The notes under the pieces were generated by a model, which was not told the DNA's origin, made no database searches, and worked only from the letters and a program-made list of their open reading frames with translations. A program made the position numbers and the translations under genes. A stretch of 64,000 nucleotides of DNA, from contig CM075102.1 in NCBI GenBank assembly GCA_037576195.1, forward strand, positions 558,001 through 622,000. Direction: 5' to 3'. Of this stretch, positions 25,448-37,761 are shown one piece after another. How positions within the stretch are numbered: position 1 is the first letter of the stretch; each line of letters opens with the position of its first letter. The DNA comes from Phytoseiulus persimilis. Its lineage: Eukaryota; Arthropoda; Arachnida; Mesostigmata; Phytoseiidae.

Positions 25448-28400
25448 GATATTATACGAAGTGTAACACCAAGATTTGAATGAGAGGACGCCCGTTTGGT
25501 AGTCTATGTTGGGCCATGTTCGAGCCCGCATTTGATCGTCTTGAATGGGTCCGTGGTTTTCTTCTCGAGGAGCCCGAAATCCGGAAAAAACAAGACGTTC
25601 TCCGACCTTCCAGGGCCGATTGACTCCCTTATTTCTGATTAGTGACTAGAGTTTTCAACTCTGAATCAGTGACTGGACTAGGTAGTACACAGAGAGATCG
25701 AGTGAATCTTGTTTCACCTAACTCAGAGCGGAAAGCAATATCCTGGGTGACCAATGAGGCATAGTCTTCAACAGGTGTTCAGCCCATTTCATACCATGCC
25801 GCTCACATATGCAAAGTTTTTCTTGGTGTCATCAACAAAACTTGGGAGAGAAATGCTACAGAATATGTTCGCTTGTTATTGATTGTTTTTTTTGCGTCGT
25901 TTCCCTTGATAGGAGTTTCTTGCGTCATCCTCAGGACGTCTGAACCCATACTGAACCGGGACGTTTTCGAACAAGACTAGTATCCTGTCTGGCCTTATAG
26001 TAGAGCCCTGAATTCGTAGCTGAATTGAAATCTCATGAAGTCTAATCCGGCAGCGAAGTTATGATCTGCTTTTATACTGAAGCAAGTTGACGCACTTGCA
26101 GTGGATGGTGCGCAATTCTATCACCAGGGAGGATTGAGGAGCTAGTCCACAATCGTGACCGCAAGGAAGTGTCATATCGTGCTGTCGCTCGGTCGCAAAC
26201 GATCCAGGGGGAAGAAGTGAGTGCCTAGTCCGTCTCAATGCGTATTCCCCACATCAGTCACCAATTCAAGCTGGAAAACTCGAGTCACCAATCAAGAACA
26301 GGGGGGTCAATCCGCGCTGGAAAGCAGGAGAACCTCTTTTTTTTAGGATTCCGGACTTTCGTAGGAAAAAACCACGGGTCCATTCAAGACTATCAACGGT
26401 GGGCCTGAACATGGCTCACCATGGACTACCGAATGGGCACCTTCTCATTTGAATCTGGGTGTTACACTTGGTATAGTTCCCTTGTCAGATGGTCGAGGAT
26501 TGTGTTTCGGGAATGATCACGGGGGAAGCATGGTGGGGCCCCCTCTGATCGATCGCATTCGCTCCGAATCGGAGCTATTCATACTCATTCCACGCTAGTG
26601 GCTCCGAGGTAGTTGGAACTCCGACTGGAACACGATGAAATTCCTCGAGCGAGGCTTCGTGGAGCGGGAGCAACCGACGTTGACAGATCGGCGCAATCGC
26701 TCCCCAGTAAATTCCTGGGAGGTTGTCCAGGCTCGCGGTAGAGCACGACCTCCCAAACATGCCACCAGAAGGATGACGTTGGATGATATCAGACAGCGAG
26801 CCTCTTGCTTCGTCTCCGTGTCCCTCGTATTCCAGGGGCCTTTTTAGAGGCTCTGTAGTAACCAAATTTGTCACCTGGTGAGTTCTTCCTCCCGGTAGTT
26901 CTTAATCTCACAAAATCGCTATAACCGAGATTCAGAGATTCCATGCAGTTCGATCGATTCCAATGATCAACTTCGGCTGTCAGTTTGATTGCTATGTTGA
27001 TCATCGAGACGGCAATCCCAATAAGTGTGTAACAGCTCTGATGATGGGTGAAGTAAAGCCCAATCGTCTGAACAAAGGGGTGTCGGGTTCAATTGGAAGG
27101 AATGCGTGCGATTGGCGTGTAGCATTGGACATGTGCGTTGGTCTGAGCATCGATCGACTTTGACTTCAGTCGTAGAGAGGTCTAGGGTGCTTTCTGCCCT
27201 CAGAGCCCTGTCACTGGCAACCAGCCGAGCTCGTGAGCTCCTTGAATGAAACGTGCAGCGCTCACCGACTCCGAACACCGCGAGGGCAGCGGTCGGTGCG
27301 CAAAATATGGGAGAAACTCGCCTCCTCCCGATCTCAATGATTCCCGCAACAGAACCGGAAGGGCTGCTCCGAGGTTTTCGATGCCTCTCTCCAACAGGTG
27401 TCATGAGACCAACTGCGACCTGTGCAGCTGGTTACGCGCAGGGCGCCCCGCCCTAATGATTGGTCCGGCGCCGATCATGCCTCGGTTATCGTCTTCATCC
27501 GAGCCGTCTGATGAGCTCGGCTTAAGCGTGATACTTACTTCGAGCGCTCTCGGGGTAAAACAGCAGCTGGGCTTCAACGCCCCGACAGGGGCGTTGAACA
27601 GGGGCGTCAAGTACGACGTCAATATCCGGACCACCCTTGACAAAAGTCAGTGCATGGGATGGGTGGAGCTCCTCCGAGGGACCGCTGGTGATAGTCTCCG
27701 CCGTTGTTCTCACCCCGCTCTCACTTCCTTCTAATAACATAGCTAGCGGATTATTCGTTATTCGAAGCCTTTCCAGACCAGTCATCCCGAAGAAAGGACG
27801 CAAGATCTACAGGCTCAGCGTGGGGGGATATCCGACACGTCATGGGGGCCCGGACACAATAGTGCCGAGCAGCGGATTCGTGCTCATCTTGGAACCATCG
27901 TGTCATAATGAGACCACGGGATCGGGAATACCTTCGGAACGATTTCCGAAACGCGCCCCTCTGGGCATCTCGCGTGATAAGAAGTTCGACAAGCACCGCT
28001 CAAATGAGATGGTAGGATAAACTGAGAATCGCTTCCCCGCCTGCACTCAAAGCGCCGCAACCAGGAGAACAATGCGAGTTATTCTTCTGCTAGAGACGGA
28101 GGAAAACGTCACTACTCAGCTCGAAGAAATTCCGTTGTGCGATTGAATACATTTGTTTGGCTTCGCATCACTATTCAGCTACTATACAAAGGTTCAGCGC
28201 TGCGACGGCCACACTGGTGTTCGTCGATGACGAGCTGGCGATATTCGCGTATGTCGAATGCTCGGCAGTGATCCTTCTCAGAAAACACGCACGGTGCGCG
28301 GTCCGCGAGTCCAGACACAGGCATGACTCCGGAACAGCGCCTATGATGAAAACGTTCCGGGCCATTCCTCCATCGTTACTGATTCTTTCATTGCCGATCC

Positions 28401-30238
28401 CCACGGACGTCGCGAATGCGAATAAATCATGAGGCTTTCAAGATCCCGAGCGGCCATTAGACATTTGTCCAGGCGAGTTCCATGAAATCCAGAGGGGGTC
28501 CCGCAGCGTTTGTCCCCGCGAGGGGAAAACAGCGATATATCCTCGAACCATTCTGAAAGCACTCCCCGAAACCCCTGGAGAACGGCCAAATATTTCCGGA
28601 AGTATTCTCGGAGCGTCCCCAGACTCATGGTGGGACGTTCCTGATACTAAGGGCTCCCGACCAGCCTCGAAATTATGGAAGAAGCATCCGTGATTTTTCC
28701 TGAGCTCTTGCTCCGTATCTCCGCGAGGCTCTTAAGGGAGTGTGCTCGAACAGAATCAGGGAACATGGCCAGACCTCCTGAAAGTTCGTGCGGAACTGGG
28801 AATGTGATTTGGGAAACGGAAGCCTCTCGCAACAATTTTGTTTCGTTGCCGAGCATTCTTCAGAGACGAGGATTGGTTTTCGACCCCTAGTGGAAGAACA
28901 GATGGATACCCTCCCGAATCGTTGTCAAGCACGGAAGGCGTTATACGCGTATCCTTCGTTGAAAGCGAATCCTTTCGTCAACATTGCTTCAATGACTCGG
29001 ATTCTTTGTTCAAGAATACACGCTCTGGAAACTCGCTTTCTAATCTGATCAGGTCTGGCAGCGTGGTGCACTGGAGCCGCGAGCGAGCTGAGTTCCTGAG
29101 AAGCTGGTTGACAGGAAACATTTCGAGCCGATTGTTATCCCGATTTCAATGAACCAATCCGGAAAGGATGTGAAACCAACTAGATTCCGAGTACTCCACC
29201 AATGTTGTCGATTCACTTGGCATGCTTGGATTACGATACTACACATAACAGAGGGAGGATCCTTCACGAATTCGCGACTCTCTTCGAACAGAACTTCAGG
29301 ATGCAGATTTCTGGAGTACCTCTCGTGTCTCACGGCGCAGAAGGCGAGAGCCCTACGTTTTTGTGTTGTTTGGAATTTGCGACCCAGAGATCAATACGTT
29401 TCAGGTATCTCTGATTTCGACAGTTCGTAACGGAATCGGGCAACACATTGTCGTCTCAATGGCTGATCTGCGGAAGTCCGCCAACCCGGATGCCCTCGTT
29501 AGAGAAATATCTCCATTCAGGAACCCAGGGAGCGTTTTTGCGGAACCTGACGGCGTGTTTCACTCCATTCAATCATCGCATGGGAGAGTTCTGGCTCGAC
29601 TGAACTGCGAGCCGGGTCGACCGAAGCTCGTTTCTATGGCAATCGGCTGTCTCGGCATCGATGACACGCGACTCTTTCCTCGGATGCCATTCCCGTCTTC
29701 CACGGTTCTAACAAAATTGCTGATCCTGCTATTCTTCAACGTTCGCTCTGTGTCTGCGACCGGCTGATGGGCAACCCCTCCTCAAGTGTCCCGAGCGAAA
29801 CGAATTGGGCGGTAATGAACGCGAACAGTGTGAGGGCGACAGACTGGGGCCTGGCGCTCTCACGAAAAGAAAAACAATGAAAGAACTTCACGCTAAACTT
29901 GGCAGAGAACTCGCCGAAGGACCCGAGATCTCGGAATCTATCGTGCGCATCACCCAACAGTTGAATTTCTTGCTGGATTTGACAGGCGGCTCGATCCTGG
30001 CAGAGAGATATACTGAAGGGAGGCCTGAAGGGAGTGCCACGAGGGATCGGCACTGGGAAAACGGAAAATCTCAGCTCGAAGAAAAATCAGCGCGTTTTCT
30101 CACCTCCATGGAGCAATGAGACAGGAGTTGAAGAAGTTGCCTGATACTTTCGGGGGCGTGTAGATCACCAAATCGTTGCTCGGAGTGAGGTACGTCGACC
30201 GATTACCCACACCAGACAGGAGTAGTAAGTAGTAAGCA
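25448..30238. other. Anonymous sequence upstream of the F-box gene 3' end
   Basis: Only short frames without domains (the longest are about 160 codons at 27246-27734 and 134 codons at 29363-29767). I see no RNA genes or transposon ends. Confidence 0.45.
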
Positions 30239-30244
30239 TTTATT
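30239..30244 (-). terminator. Poly(A) signal of the first F-box gene
   Basis: AATAAA on the minus strand, about 125 bases downstream of the stop codon of the gene ending at 30369. Spacing is reasonable for a short 3' UTR. Confidence 0.5.
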
Positions 30245-30368
30245 TCAACGAGCTTTCTATCAATACCCGAATGTATTAAAACTTCTCACAGACAGTGTGG
30301 CTCCCCGAGAGCTGGGCTCCCTGACATGTGGAGCCCCGGGAGAGCCGGGATGAACACGGAAATGAAGA

Positions 30369-32105
30369 CTAGGCGGTCGGTCTCGCGAAGGAGCGTTCCA
30401 GGCAGCACAGGTTCCGCCCAGGGAACTTGGGCACCGCGGCGTGCCTCATGTCGCTGATGGAAAGCCTGACGTCGAGGTATCTCACGGGATTGTTCATCCT
30501 CACGGCGTCAGCTCTCCGTACCTCGTTCTCAACCAGCGCGCGGAGCTCTTCTACATTCGCCACGTGCTTGCTGTGCAAATGCAGGACATCGAGGTCCCTG
30601 AGGAGATCAGGAAGCCTCGGAGCCAGCGTCTGGATGCGGATTCTCTCTTCGCTGTTTGAAGCGAGGCAGAGCTGCTTGAGTCTGATCCCGCCCAGCGCAT
30701 CCCAGAGCTGGATTGAGTCGAGGGACAGACCCGGCGTTTCCAAGGTGAACACACGTAAGCGGCTGCAGTGGTGGAAGAAGCGTTTCAGCCCCTTCAAATC
30801 CTTCACGTAGCGCAGCTTCAGCTTCAGGGTTTCCAGCGTGCAGGGTGCTTCGAGCGAGCTGAAGAAGTCGCCGCTCATCTGGACGCTACGCATCGTGAGC
30901 TCCCGCAGTCGGGAGAAGTCGTTGAGGTACTTGGAGAAGACGCCCGAAAACTCGGCCCAGCACTTGGTGCAGCCCTCCCTCACCGACTCGACGTGGAGCG
31001 CTCTCAGGTTCAGGTTCCGCAGCGCTTTCACGGTGCCCTCGTTCATCGTCGGAAGGTAGTCGGGCTCGTGCGTGAACAGCGAGCACGCCGGCACTGCCAG
31101 AGCCTCCACTGTGGGCGACGCCCTGACCAGCGTCCACCACGAGGCAGATGAGTACAGGTAGTGGCAGCCAGTGAAATCGAGCTCCAGCAACGGTGAGAGG
31201 CCGGCCATGCTAGGCACCGCGAACGGGATCGAGGACCCGGTGACCCTGGCCCCGACCTGACCTTCGCCGAACTCCCACGGAAACTCCCCGAGATCCTCGA
31301 CGTCATCCAAATCGACCCGCTCGTAGGACGGCGGGTGCAGGGCGGGCCATTCGTCGCCTTCATCCGAGGCGGCCTCGAACTGCGGCCGCCGCTCGAACCA
31401 GTAGATGTCCTCCGAGAAGCGCTGGAGCAACTCGTAGTGGGGGAGAGATACGTCCCTGTTGAACACGTGACAGAGCAAACACGACCTCGAGCTCTGCGGA
31501 TCCCTCGAGAACACCATCTTCTCGAAGCCGTTGAGCCGCGCCGCACTGATGTCGAGCGTCCGATCCGAGATCCTGGTCTTCGCGATCCCAACCACGTTGA
31601 CGTGCAGGTTCTTGACGCTGGGACACACGTCCAGGAAGCGCGCGACCCAGTTCATGGCTTCGTGATCGGGAGGGAATTCGATGTAAACTCTCCGGATGCT
31701 AGGGTAGAAACCGAAGACGCAGTCCGCGCTGACCTCGGCGATCGTGGCGCTGAGGCTCTTCAGGTGCTTCAGGTTCTCCAGCGCATCGAGGAGGTCCTCG
31801 TCCGTTAACGAAGAGTTGAGCACGTCGAGCTCCATCAGGTTGGAACATTGCTCGATGAGCATTCTCATGGTCACCGAGCTTGTCCAGCAATCCGACAAGT
31901 TCAAGCATCGTACTCTCGCGCCGCTGATAGACAGAAACGTGATCAGAGGTTCGTGGATGCTCTTGCGATCGATGAGCTCCAGAGGATAGTACTCACCGAC
32001 GCAATGGAGCCGAGGGTGTGCGCAGGCCATGGCGGCGAGCGCTGCGACGTCGAGGTACTCTGCGATGCGGTGGAGCATTTCTTCCGGCAAATCGATCAGA
32101 CTCAT
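30369..32105 (-). CDS. F-box/leucine-rich-repeat protein
   Basis: A 578-residue intronless frame that starts at an ATG. Residues about 3-40 form an F-box, the Skp1-binding helix bundle: LPEEMLHRIAEYLDV followed by AHPRL. The rest is a degenerate leucine-rich-repeat solenoid with recurrent L..L.L units, for example VRCLNLSDCW near residue 68 and MELDVLNSSLTDEDLL near 91-106. Family knowledge suggests a substrate receptor of an SCF (Skp1-Cullin-F-box) ubiquitin ligase acting in cytoplasm or nucleus; the substrate cannot be inferred. Third positions are strongly G/C-rich compared with the surroundings, and overlapping frames on the other strand (30768-31151, 31335-31808) are shadows of this bias. 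The paralogue at 60543-62327 aligns over the whole length (LSDCW, NSSLT, YPSIR, CHYLYSS/LHFEFSP blocks). Neither signal peptide nor membrane segment is seen. Confidence 0.9.
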   Translation of the reverse strand: MSLIDLPEEMLHRIAEYLDVAALAAMACAHPRLHCVGEYYPLELIDRKSIHEPLITFLSISGARVRCLNLSDCWTSSVTMRMLIEQCSNLMELDVLNSSLTDEDLLDALENLKHLKSLSATIAEVSADCVFGFYPSIRRVYIEFPPDHEAMNWVARFLDVCPSVKNLHVNVVGIAKTRISDRTLDISAARLNGFEKMVFSRDPQSSRSCLLCHVFNRDVSLPHYELLQRFSEDIYWFERRPQFEAASDEGDEWPALHPPSYERVDLDDVEDLGEFPWEFGEGQVGARVTGSSIPFAVPSMAGLSPLLELDFTGCHYLYSSASWWTLVRASPTVEALAVPACSLFTHEPDYLPTMNEGTVKALRNLNLRALHVESVREGCTKCWAEFSGVFSKYLNDFSRLRELTMRSVQMSGDFFSSLEAPCTLETLKLKLRYVKDLKGLKRFFHHCSRLRVFTLETPGLSLDSIQLWDALGGIRLKQLCLASNSEERIRIQTLAPRLPDLLRDLDVLHLHSKHVANVEELRALVENEVRRADAVRMNNPVRYLDVRLSISDMRHAAVPKFPGRNLCCLERSFARPTA

Positions 32106-35100
32106 TGCGATCTTCTTGAAGCTGATGTCGCGTCAGGATTCACGCGATCCGGCTAGAGATCACGAAGCCACCGGGATACACGGCCGAAGTCAGAGCTAAA
32201 ACTGCAGCTCTGATTCTAACACTGGCACTGGAGAGGGATCCTCAACAGGGTTGTTCTTCGAGCCGCGAATATCGGCATCGTAGCCTACCCGTTCGATCCC
32301 ACCGAACGCCCCACGTGGGGTGTTCGTGAAACAATCGTCTGTGAGGACTTCTTCATTGCAGACAACCGGCTTCAGCACAGGGCGCGTTGCTCCTGGAGGG
32401 AGAAAGAAGCTACACCGACTTTTTTGGCCTTCCGTGTCTTGCGTCCTACGCTTCGTCCTCTTCCTTAGGAATGTTCTCCACGAATGCGTTCATGCTTTCT
32501 CCAGGTTACCCGGACAATGGATTTGAAGAAGAGCGAGATCATTGACCAGGGTAATCATCTCGACTCAAACGTCCGATGCGCCAACCCTCAGAGAGGACCG
32601 ACCGAACTCACGGAACTAGAAGAAATCGCCAACGCTCGATGCGAGAGATCGATTCCGACCGTGAGAGACTCCCTCCCTGATTGTGTTCAGGCCCGACAGT
32701 CATTAGTGGGGTCATTGGCTAATGATGCAGCGACGGAATGCTTGAGCTCAAGAAGCTCTTCAGACAGAGGCTTCCATTAGTTTCAAATATGCTGTCAGTC
32801 GCGATGTCTGCAGATTAACTCTGCGATCCTCATGCATTCAATTGACGATTCTTCAGCAGCGGTTCGGTCAATGCGAACGGATTTACAGGATGATAGCTGA
32901 GCCAGGATGATGGGATCCCTCCTTTCGACTATAACTCAGCCGCTGGAGGATATTTTCCGGATCTGTTCTCCTTTTTCGCTCGATAGGTCTCCAAAGCACG
33001 CATCTGTGCCCCGTGCCAAAGTCGTCTTGGCACTTTCGTTCGACCGCCAACATCAACGGGCTCGTTAATGTTCAATTCTCAACGTATCTGCGTTTATCAG
33101 AATGGGTTCCACTCGTCTTTGATCCATCTCCAGTATGCGCCAGATAGCGCGCGAAACCTGCGCCGATTCGAGTAAAATCCAGTAAATCGCCCGTGGCTCT
33201 TTGGGAAGGCCGATCTTGAAGATTCTTTCCGCAGACGTGAGGCTCCTCTTCGAGCAAAGTATCCGGCAAATCGTGGTTTTTATTCAACGTATCGACGGTG
33301 TACCGATCGAACGTTCTCGACTAGCGGACGGCTTGATGAACCTATGAACATCGGATCGTTGATGGGGTGCGTCGCTATGATGATCGGTCAGCTGTAATTT
33401 TGTGTCGAGTTCTCCGAGTTCGCGCTCGACCCGCGCTCTAATGGGTGTATTCAGAGAGGGATCAGAGACGAATCGAACCCAATCTGAACATCGCCGATCC
33501 GTTGAGAATAGACGATTAACGAGCCTGTTGATGTTGGTGGTCGAAAAAGAGGAAAACAGACTTCGACAGGCTCTCAAATCACCTATTCTCAACAGGATTT
33601 CGAAAACATAACCGGGAAAGATGCATCTCTCGGAGAGCCACCGAACGAAAGAAGGACGAGAAGAAAGATGACCATCGGCTGAGTTATGGCCACAAGAAGG
33701 ACGACAATGATCGCTGCTGAGCTTACAGCTATCACCGTGTATAGGATGGGCTGGCTGGAAACGCAGACCGCGGTTCTCCTCTCCTGTTCTGGAACATGAG
33801 TTCGCGCGGGCGTCCTGGCGAATACGGTGTTATCGACAGCGGCTACAGGAGTATTTCCCGAAACGGGATCCGCCGGAACCTGGAGTCACTCGACGCTGTA
33901 TCCAGTCCAGGTGGCGCACTCCTTTATTCTGGTGAGGATTGGCTGAATTTTTGGAATCGACCTCCGCTGAAGCCGCGCAACGATTCCGCTAGCAGTGTTT
34001 GTGAGGTACGTCCTTTCAATCAAAGCATGCACAGAACGAGGAGCCTGGGAGGACGACAGAAGACAGAACCCTTCCAGTATTGCTCGACCATCGCACGAAT
34101 ATCGTCCATGAGACCCCGTCTCCATGAACACATCGTTCAAACCTTCAGCTGAGGCCTGACATTTCGAAATAATGGATATATCTATCACTTCGATGTTCGT
34201 TGAGCGATCACTGAGAACTGAATCTCTGTAGTTGGTGCCCGACGCCGGAGTTCACGCTCCGTAGTATCAATGAAATCAAGAGTGGGAGAGGAGAAAATAC
34301 ACGTGGCAGTGAATTCCGCTCCTGCCGTGATTCGTCTGAGCAACACTGATATTCGGGCTCGAATCCATGAAGCACCGCTATGAAAACAATGCAAGGAGTT
34401 CGCAGCGCCTGACGGACCGCTGTCAGACTCCGCGCGCCGAAGCGGCGGTAAGTCCGTGACTAGCGGTACAGCCCTGGTCTACACTCCATGTCAAATGACT
34501 CACCATAAAGCGAAAGGGGGAGTGGGCATTCGAACCGATGAAAACAAACGTCTCGCACAACACTCGACGATCAACATCAGCGATCGAGTAGGCTCACCAA
34601 TCCGTGCTTCCCTCCATCTCACTTCGCGAAGAACTTTCCCTCAATACGAGCCCGAACAAGAAACCCATACTTCGAATACGGGCACGGCTAGCGAAATCCT
34701 TTTGTCAGCTCGGTGCGTCGATCATCAAGTGATTCCGGACCTCCGGCACCTTCCCTCCAAGGCCAGTATCCTTTTCCTCCGGATGAGATTCATTACCAAC
34801 CTTGGCTCGCCGCTCAGACTGGGAACTCTGTTGACCCAATCGCATGGAAGCTGCACGGGGACTGAGAGATCAGGAGCCGTTTCCAAGAGTTGATATCGGG
34901 AAGTTTTCTCCAGCTTAGGCTTTTCAGGTCCCATCTGCGCTCTACGGTGTTGCACTAAGGAACCCGCTCGATAGTGTTTTCATTCGGAACCCACTCATTC
35001 CCCGCTCTAAAAGTCGCTTCCATCGAAGCATTTCCTCCAGTTTCTTTCCGAAAAATCATCCAATCATGGGAATGATTGGGGATGTTCTTCCCGGCTCCGC

Positions 35101-35108
35101 CCCAGTTC
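32106..35108. other. Upstream region of the F-box gene and anonymous sequence
   Basis: The first 200 bases should hold the promoter of the minus-strand F-box gene, but no clear TATA box was found. The remainder has only short frames without domains. Confidence 0.4.
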
Positions 35109-35960
35109 TACTCACCGAAATTAGGATCGAGCCACTCTATTTTTCGAATGATAAAGTGAATGAACGGAGGCGGAACTCTCAGAGGTGATGGCCATGGATG
35201 TCTGCCGGGAGAACAAACATGATCCACAGACAAGCGCGACTTGTCCAGCAGATGTAAACAGAAAAAAGCAAAATGATTGGTTTTGGAGTGCGGAATCAGA
35301 ATAGAGCCACCCATGGAAATGATTTATTTCACATGAAGGGACGCGGAAAAAGCTCCTTGAGGTGGATGTTACGCTTTCTAATATGTCGTCGAACCTCCCG
35401 GTGCCTGAATGACGGCGAAAAAGTCTCCGAGGCATACTCTCGATGAGGTTGCGCAAAAAAAAGAAAAGAAGACGCCCAAGCTGCCCTGATGGCGTCTTTG
35501 AGCTCCGGAACGCTTCTGAATTGGCGACCATCCTTGTAAACACGTCGCGCAATCACGCCCCAGAGGTTCTTGATGGGGCTCGAATCCGGACTGACCGCCG
35601 GCCACGGCAGTACATTGATTTCTTTCCGGCGAAACCACTTACCATATGAATCGATGCGTTGTCTCGCTGTAACACATGGTTCTCGTCATCTATCTCCTCG
35701 TACAGCCGAACAAGTTCGTCTTCCAGGATGTCCACGTAGTTCGTCGCCGTCATCTTGGTGGAAATCCAGGCTATCCGCGATTTGGCACGACTTCCAGAGG
35801 CCGCCCAGATCATTACGCTGCCTCCGCCGAAGTTGCGGCTCATTCTTACGTCCTTCTCTTGCCGCAGATCATGCCAAAAATATTGGAGGCCGTCCGGACC
35901 ATCCAAATTGAAATTTTTCTCGTCACTGAACAGCACATTTTGCCATTCGGACCTCCAGCC

Positions 35961-37080
35961 TAGGCATGAATTTCCGAGACCCGGAACTCGGAAAATAATT
36001 TCCGACTCGGGAAATCATCCAAAAAATAGTTTCCGACTTGGGCATGAGAAACGGGGCATCTAGGGGAGGATATGATGATTTTTTTTTCCAACGAGGTGTC
36101 TAGGCCCATCGGCTCGTTGGCCGTGTGGCATAAACCAACGCCTTGGGTGCCACGCTAAGCTAGCAATCGCGGGTTCGATCCCCGGCCGGGACAACAAATT
36201 TCTTATGTGGTAAAAAGAGGATTTAATTTATATCAGAATTAAATCTGAACCATCTTAAGACCCAAGCCCACCGCCCGCAATGGGATTTGCGAGGCGATAG
36301 GGAGTGTTACTGAAGCAATACCGAAAAGGTGAATCCGGGACACTCCTGAGGGCTGGCTGAGAGGTTCAGCCGAAAACAGAGGTGTCTAGGCCAGTTGCTG
36401 GCCGGGGAATCTATTCACGGAAACTACTTCTCTGATGATTTCGGTGGGTTGGAAATGTCCGTTGATGATGGATCTCCGTTCCCGAGTCAAATATTAATTT
36501 CTGAGTTGGGAATTTTTTTTTGATGTTGTAGCGAAAATTTATTTGATGATAATGGTTGTATGCACTGCGGGAGTCTAGCCGATACCGACTAGATTAGAAG
36601 CCTCAGGTAAAGAGCCGCTGACCGCCGCACTGTTGCCTTTCTGGACCTCAATGGACACACGCTGAAACAGGAACTCCGAGGCCCTTCTGTCTCCCGTAAC
36701 AACTTCAATTCGCCTTCCGTGTTGTTCACAAGAAGACCTTTGGCAGCACGTTTAGACTGACCATGATGATGCTTGCCTCGGAATCGACGCTGTCGACTAC
36801 GGGTTGAGCTAGCACACGTGCGCTTACTGGTGCTTTTCGCTCTGACATCGGCAGTGTCACGATGGCTTCCGCTGCGACCCGTCGAACCGGCGACCTGTTC
36901 GCACTCACACAAAATACTGGAGGGTATGTCGGTTACGAATCATGGAAGAACAGCGGGGACAGGCTTCCAAGAACTCGGAAGCCCTCGTGAGCGCGAAGAT
37001 GCCAAAACGGGAAGGGTTGGGAAATCATTTCCGAGTCGGAAATTATTTTCCGAGTTTCGAGTCTCGGAAAATCATGCCTA
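35961..37080. mobile_element. 1.1-kb TIR element (Mutator-like) inside Tc1
   Basis: The element starts TAGGCATGA and ends TCATGCCTA, with inverted repeats of about 60-65 bp per end that contain internal CTCGGAAAT/ATTTCCGAG motifs. The flanks CCTCCAGCC (35952-35960) and AGTCCAGCC (37081-37089) match at 7 of 9 positions and are read as a decayed 9-bp target duplication. The interior has no recognisable transposase; the minus frame at 36589-36912 has no domain. It does contain a tRNA-like stretch at about 36110-36192, possibly a SINE head. Confidence 0.75.
36110..36192 (+). repeat. tRNA-like sequence, probable SINE head
   Basis: An A-box-like TGGCCGTGTGG (36118-36128) and a B-box-like GGGTTCGATCC (36171-36181) are spaced as in tRNA genes and tRNA-derived SINEs. 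The acceptor strands do not pair, so it is unlikely to be a working tRNA gene. A short inverted repeat CAACGAG/CTCGTTG precedes it, and the motif GAGGTGTCTAGGCC occurs at about 36093 and again at about 36379, possibly marking a SINE-like unit of about 290 bp. Confidence 0.45.
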
Positions 37081-37761
37081 AGTCCAGCCCATGAACTGGC
37101 GAGCGAAGTCCAACCTGGCTGTTTTGTGGTGAGGCTTAAACGAGGGTTTCGCGCGGCGCTTGTTGTACGCGAGATGCTCATCACTCGAGAGAATTTGTTG
37201 CACGCGTCGAACCGTCAAAGGGAGCCTGAGATCATCGCGTAGAGTTGACGCGACTCCCTTGCCGCTCCTTGCGTGACGCAGAACGAGCCGCTTTTGTGCC
37301 TCGGAGAGCTTCTTGTTCGTTCCGCCCACCCATTGCGCGGAGTAGGACGATCCCAGGTCGACGAAATGGTCCACAGCGCTTCTGGAACGTCCGACGAGCC
37401 TTGCAAAAAGTCCATTAGAGAGCCCCTGTCTCTTGAGGACAGAGATTTGAGCTCTTTCCTCACTTGAAAGACTTTTTCATCTACCCATCGTAGCGCGAGC
37501 GCGATGATTCCTTCCGCGACTTCGTTACCGTTCTTGAATGGATTCATTTCGGCAGCAGAACACCAACCGTGGTGATTCGACCGTCAGAAGTCGGATCGAG
37601 AAGTTTGCTGTGCTCTCGCGCAGTGAAAACGACGATGTTCCATGGGTTGCTCTATCCCAATTTCGCACTCAAAAACGGATAATTCTGCTTTTTTTTTTCT
37701 TTACATCTGCTGGTCAATTCGCACTTGTCTGTGGATCAAGTTTGTTCTTCTGGTAGTCATC

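Larger units (their letters stand above)
35330..37545 (-). pseudogene. Tc1 transposase, interrupted and decayed
   Basis: Read on the minus strand. The N-terminal part (37545 down to 37081) holds the helix-turn-helix region, with a frame change near 37370, then NKKLSEAQKRLVLRHARSG and RQFMGW. The 1120-bp insert follows. The frame resumes below 35960 with RSEWQNVLFSDEKNFNLDG (first catalytic Asp), FGGGSVMIWAA and LQRDNASIH (second catalytic Asp). After further frame changes near 35640 and 35470 comes SPIKNLWGVIARR, which carries Asn or Lys next to the usual acidic motif, and then ESMPRRL. Removing the insert and one target copy makes MGWRSEW contiguous, the same spacing as MSWTSEW in the Tc1 copy at 10393-12489. 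Confidence 0.88.

Noticed and set aside
31335-31808. Plus-strand frame of 157 codons opposite the first F-box gene
   Set aside because: A shadow of the GC-rich codon use of the real gene.
36110-36192. Functional tRNA gene
   Set aside because: A and B boxes are present but the acceptor strands do not pair and the T stem is imperfect; a SINE head is more likely.
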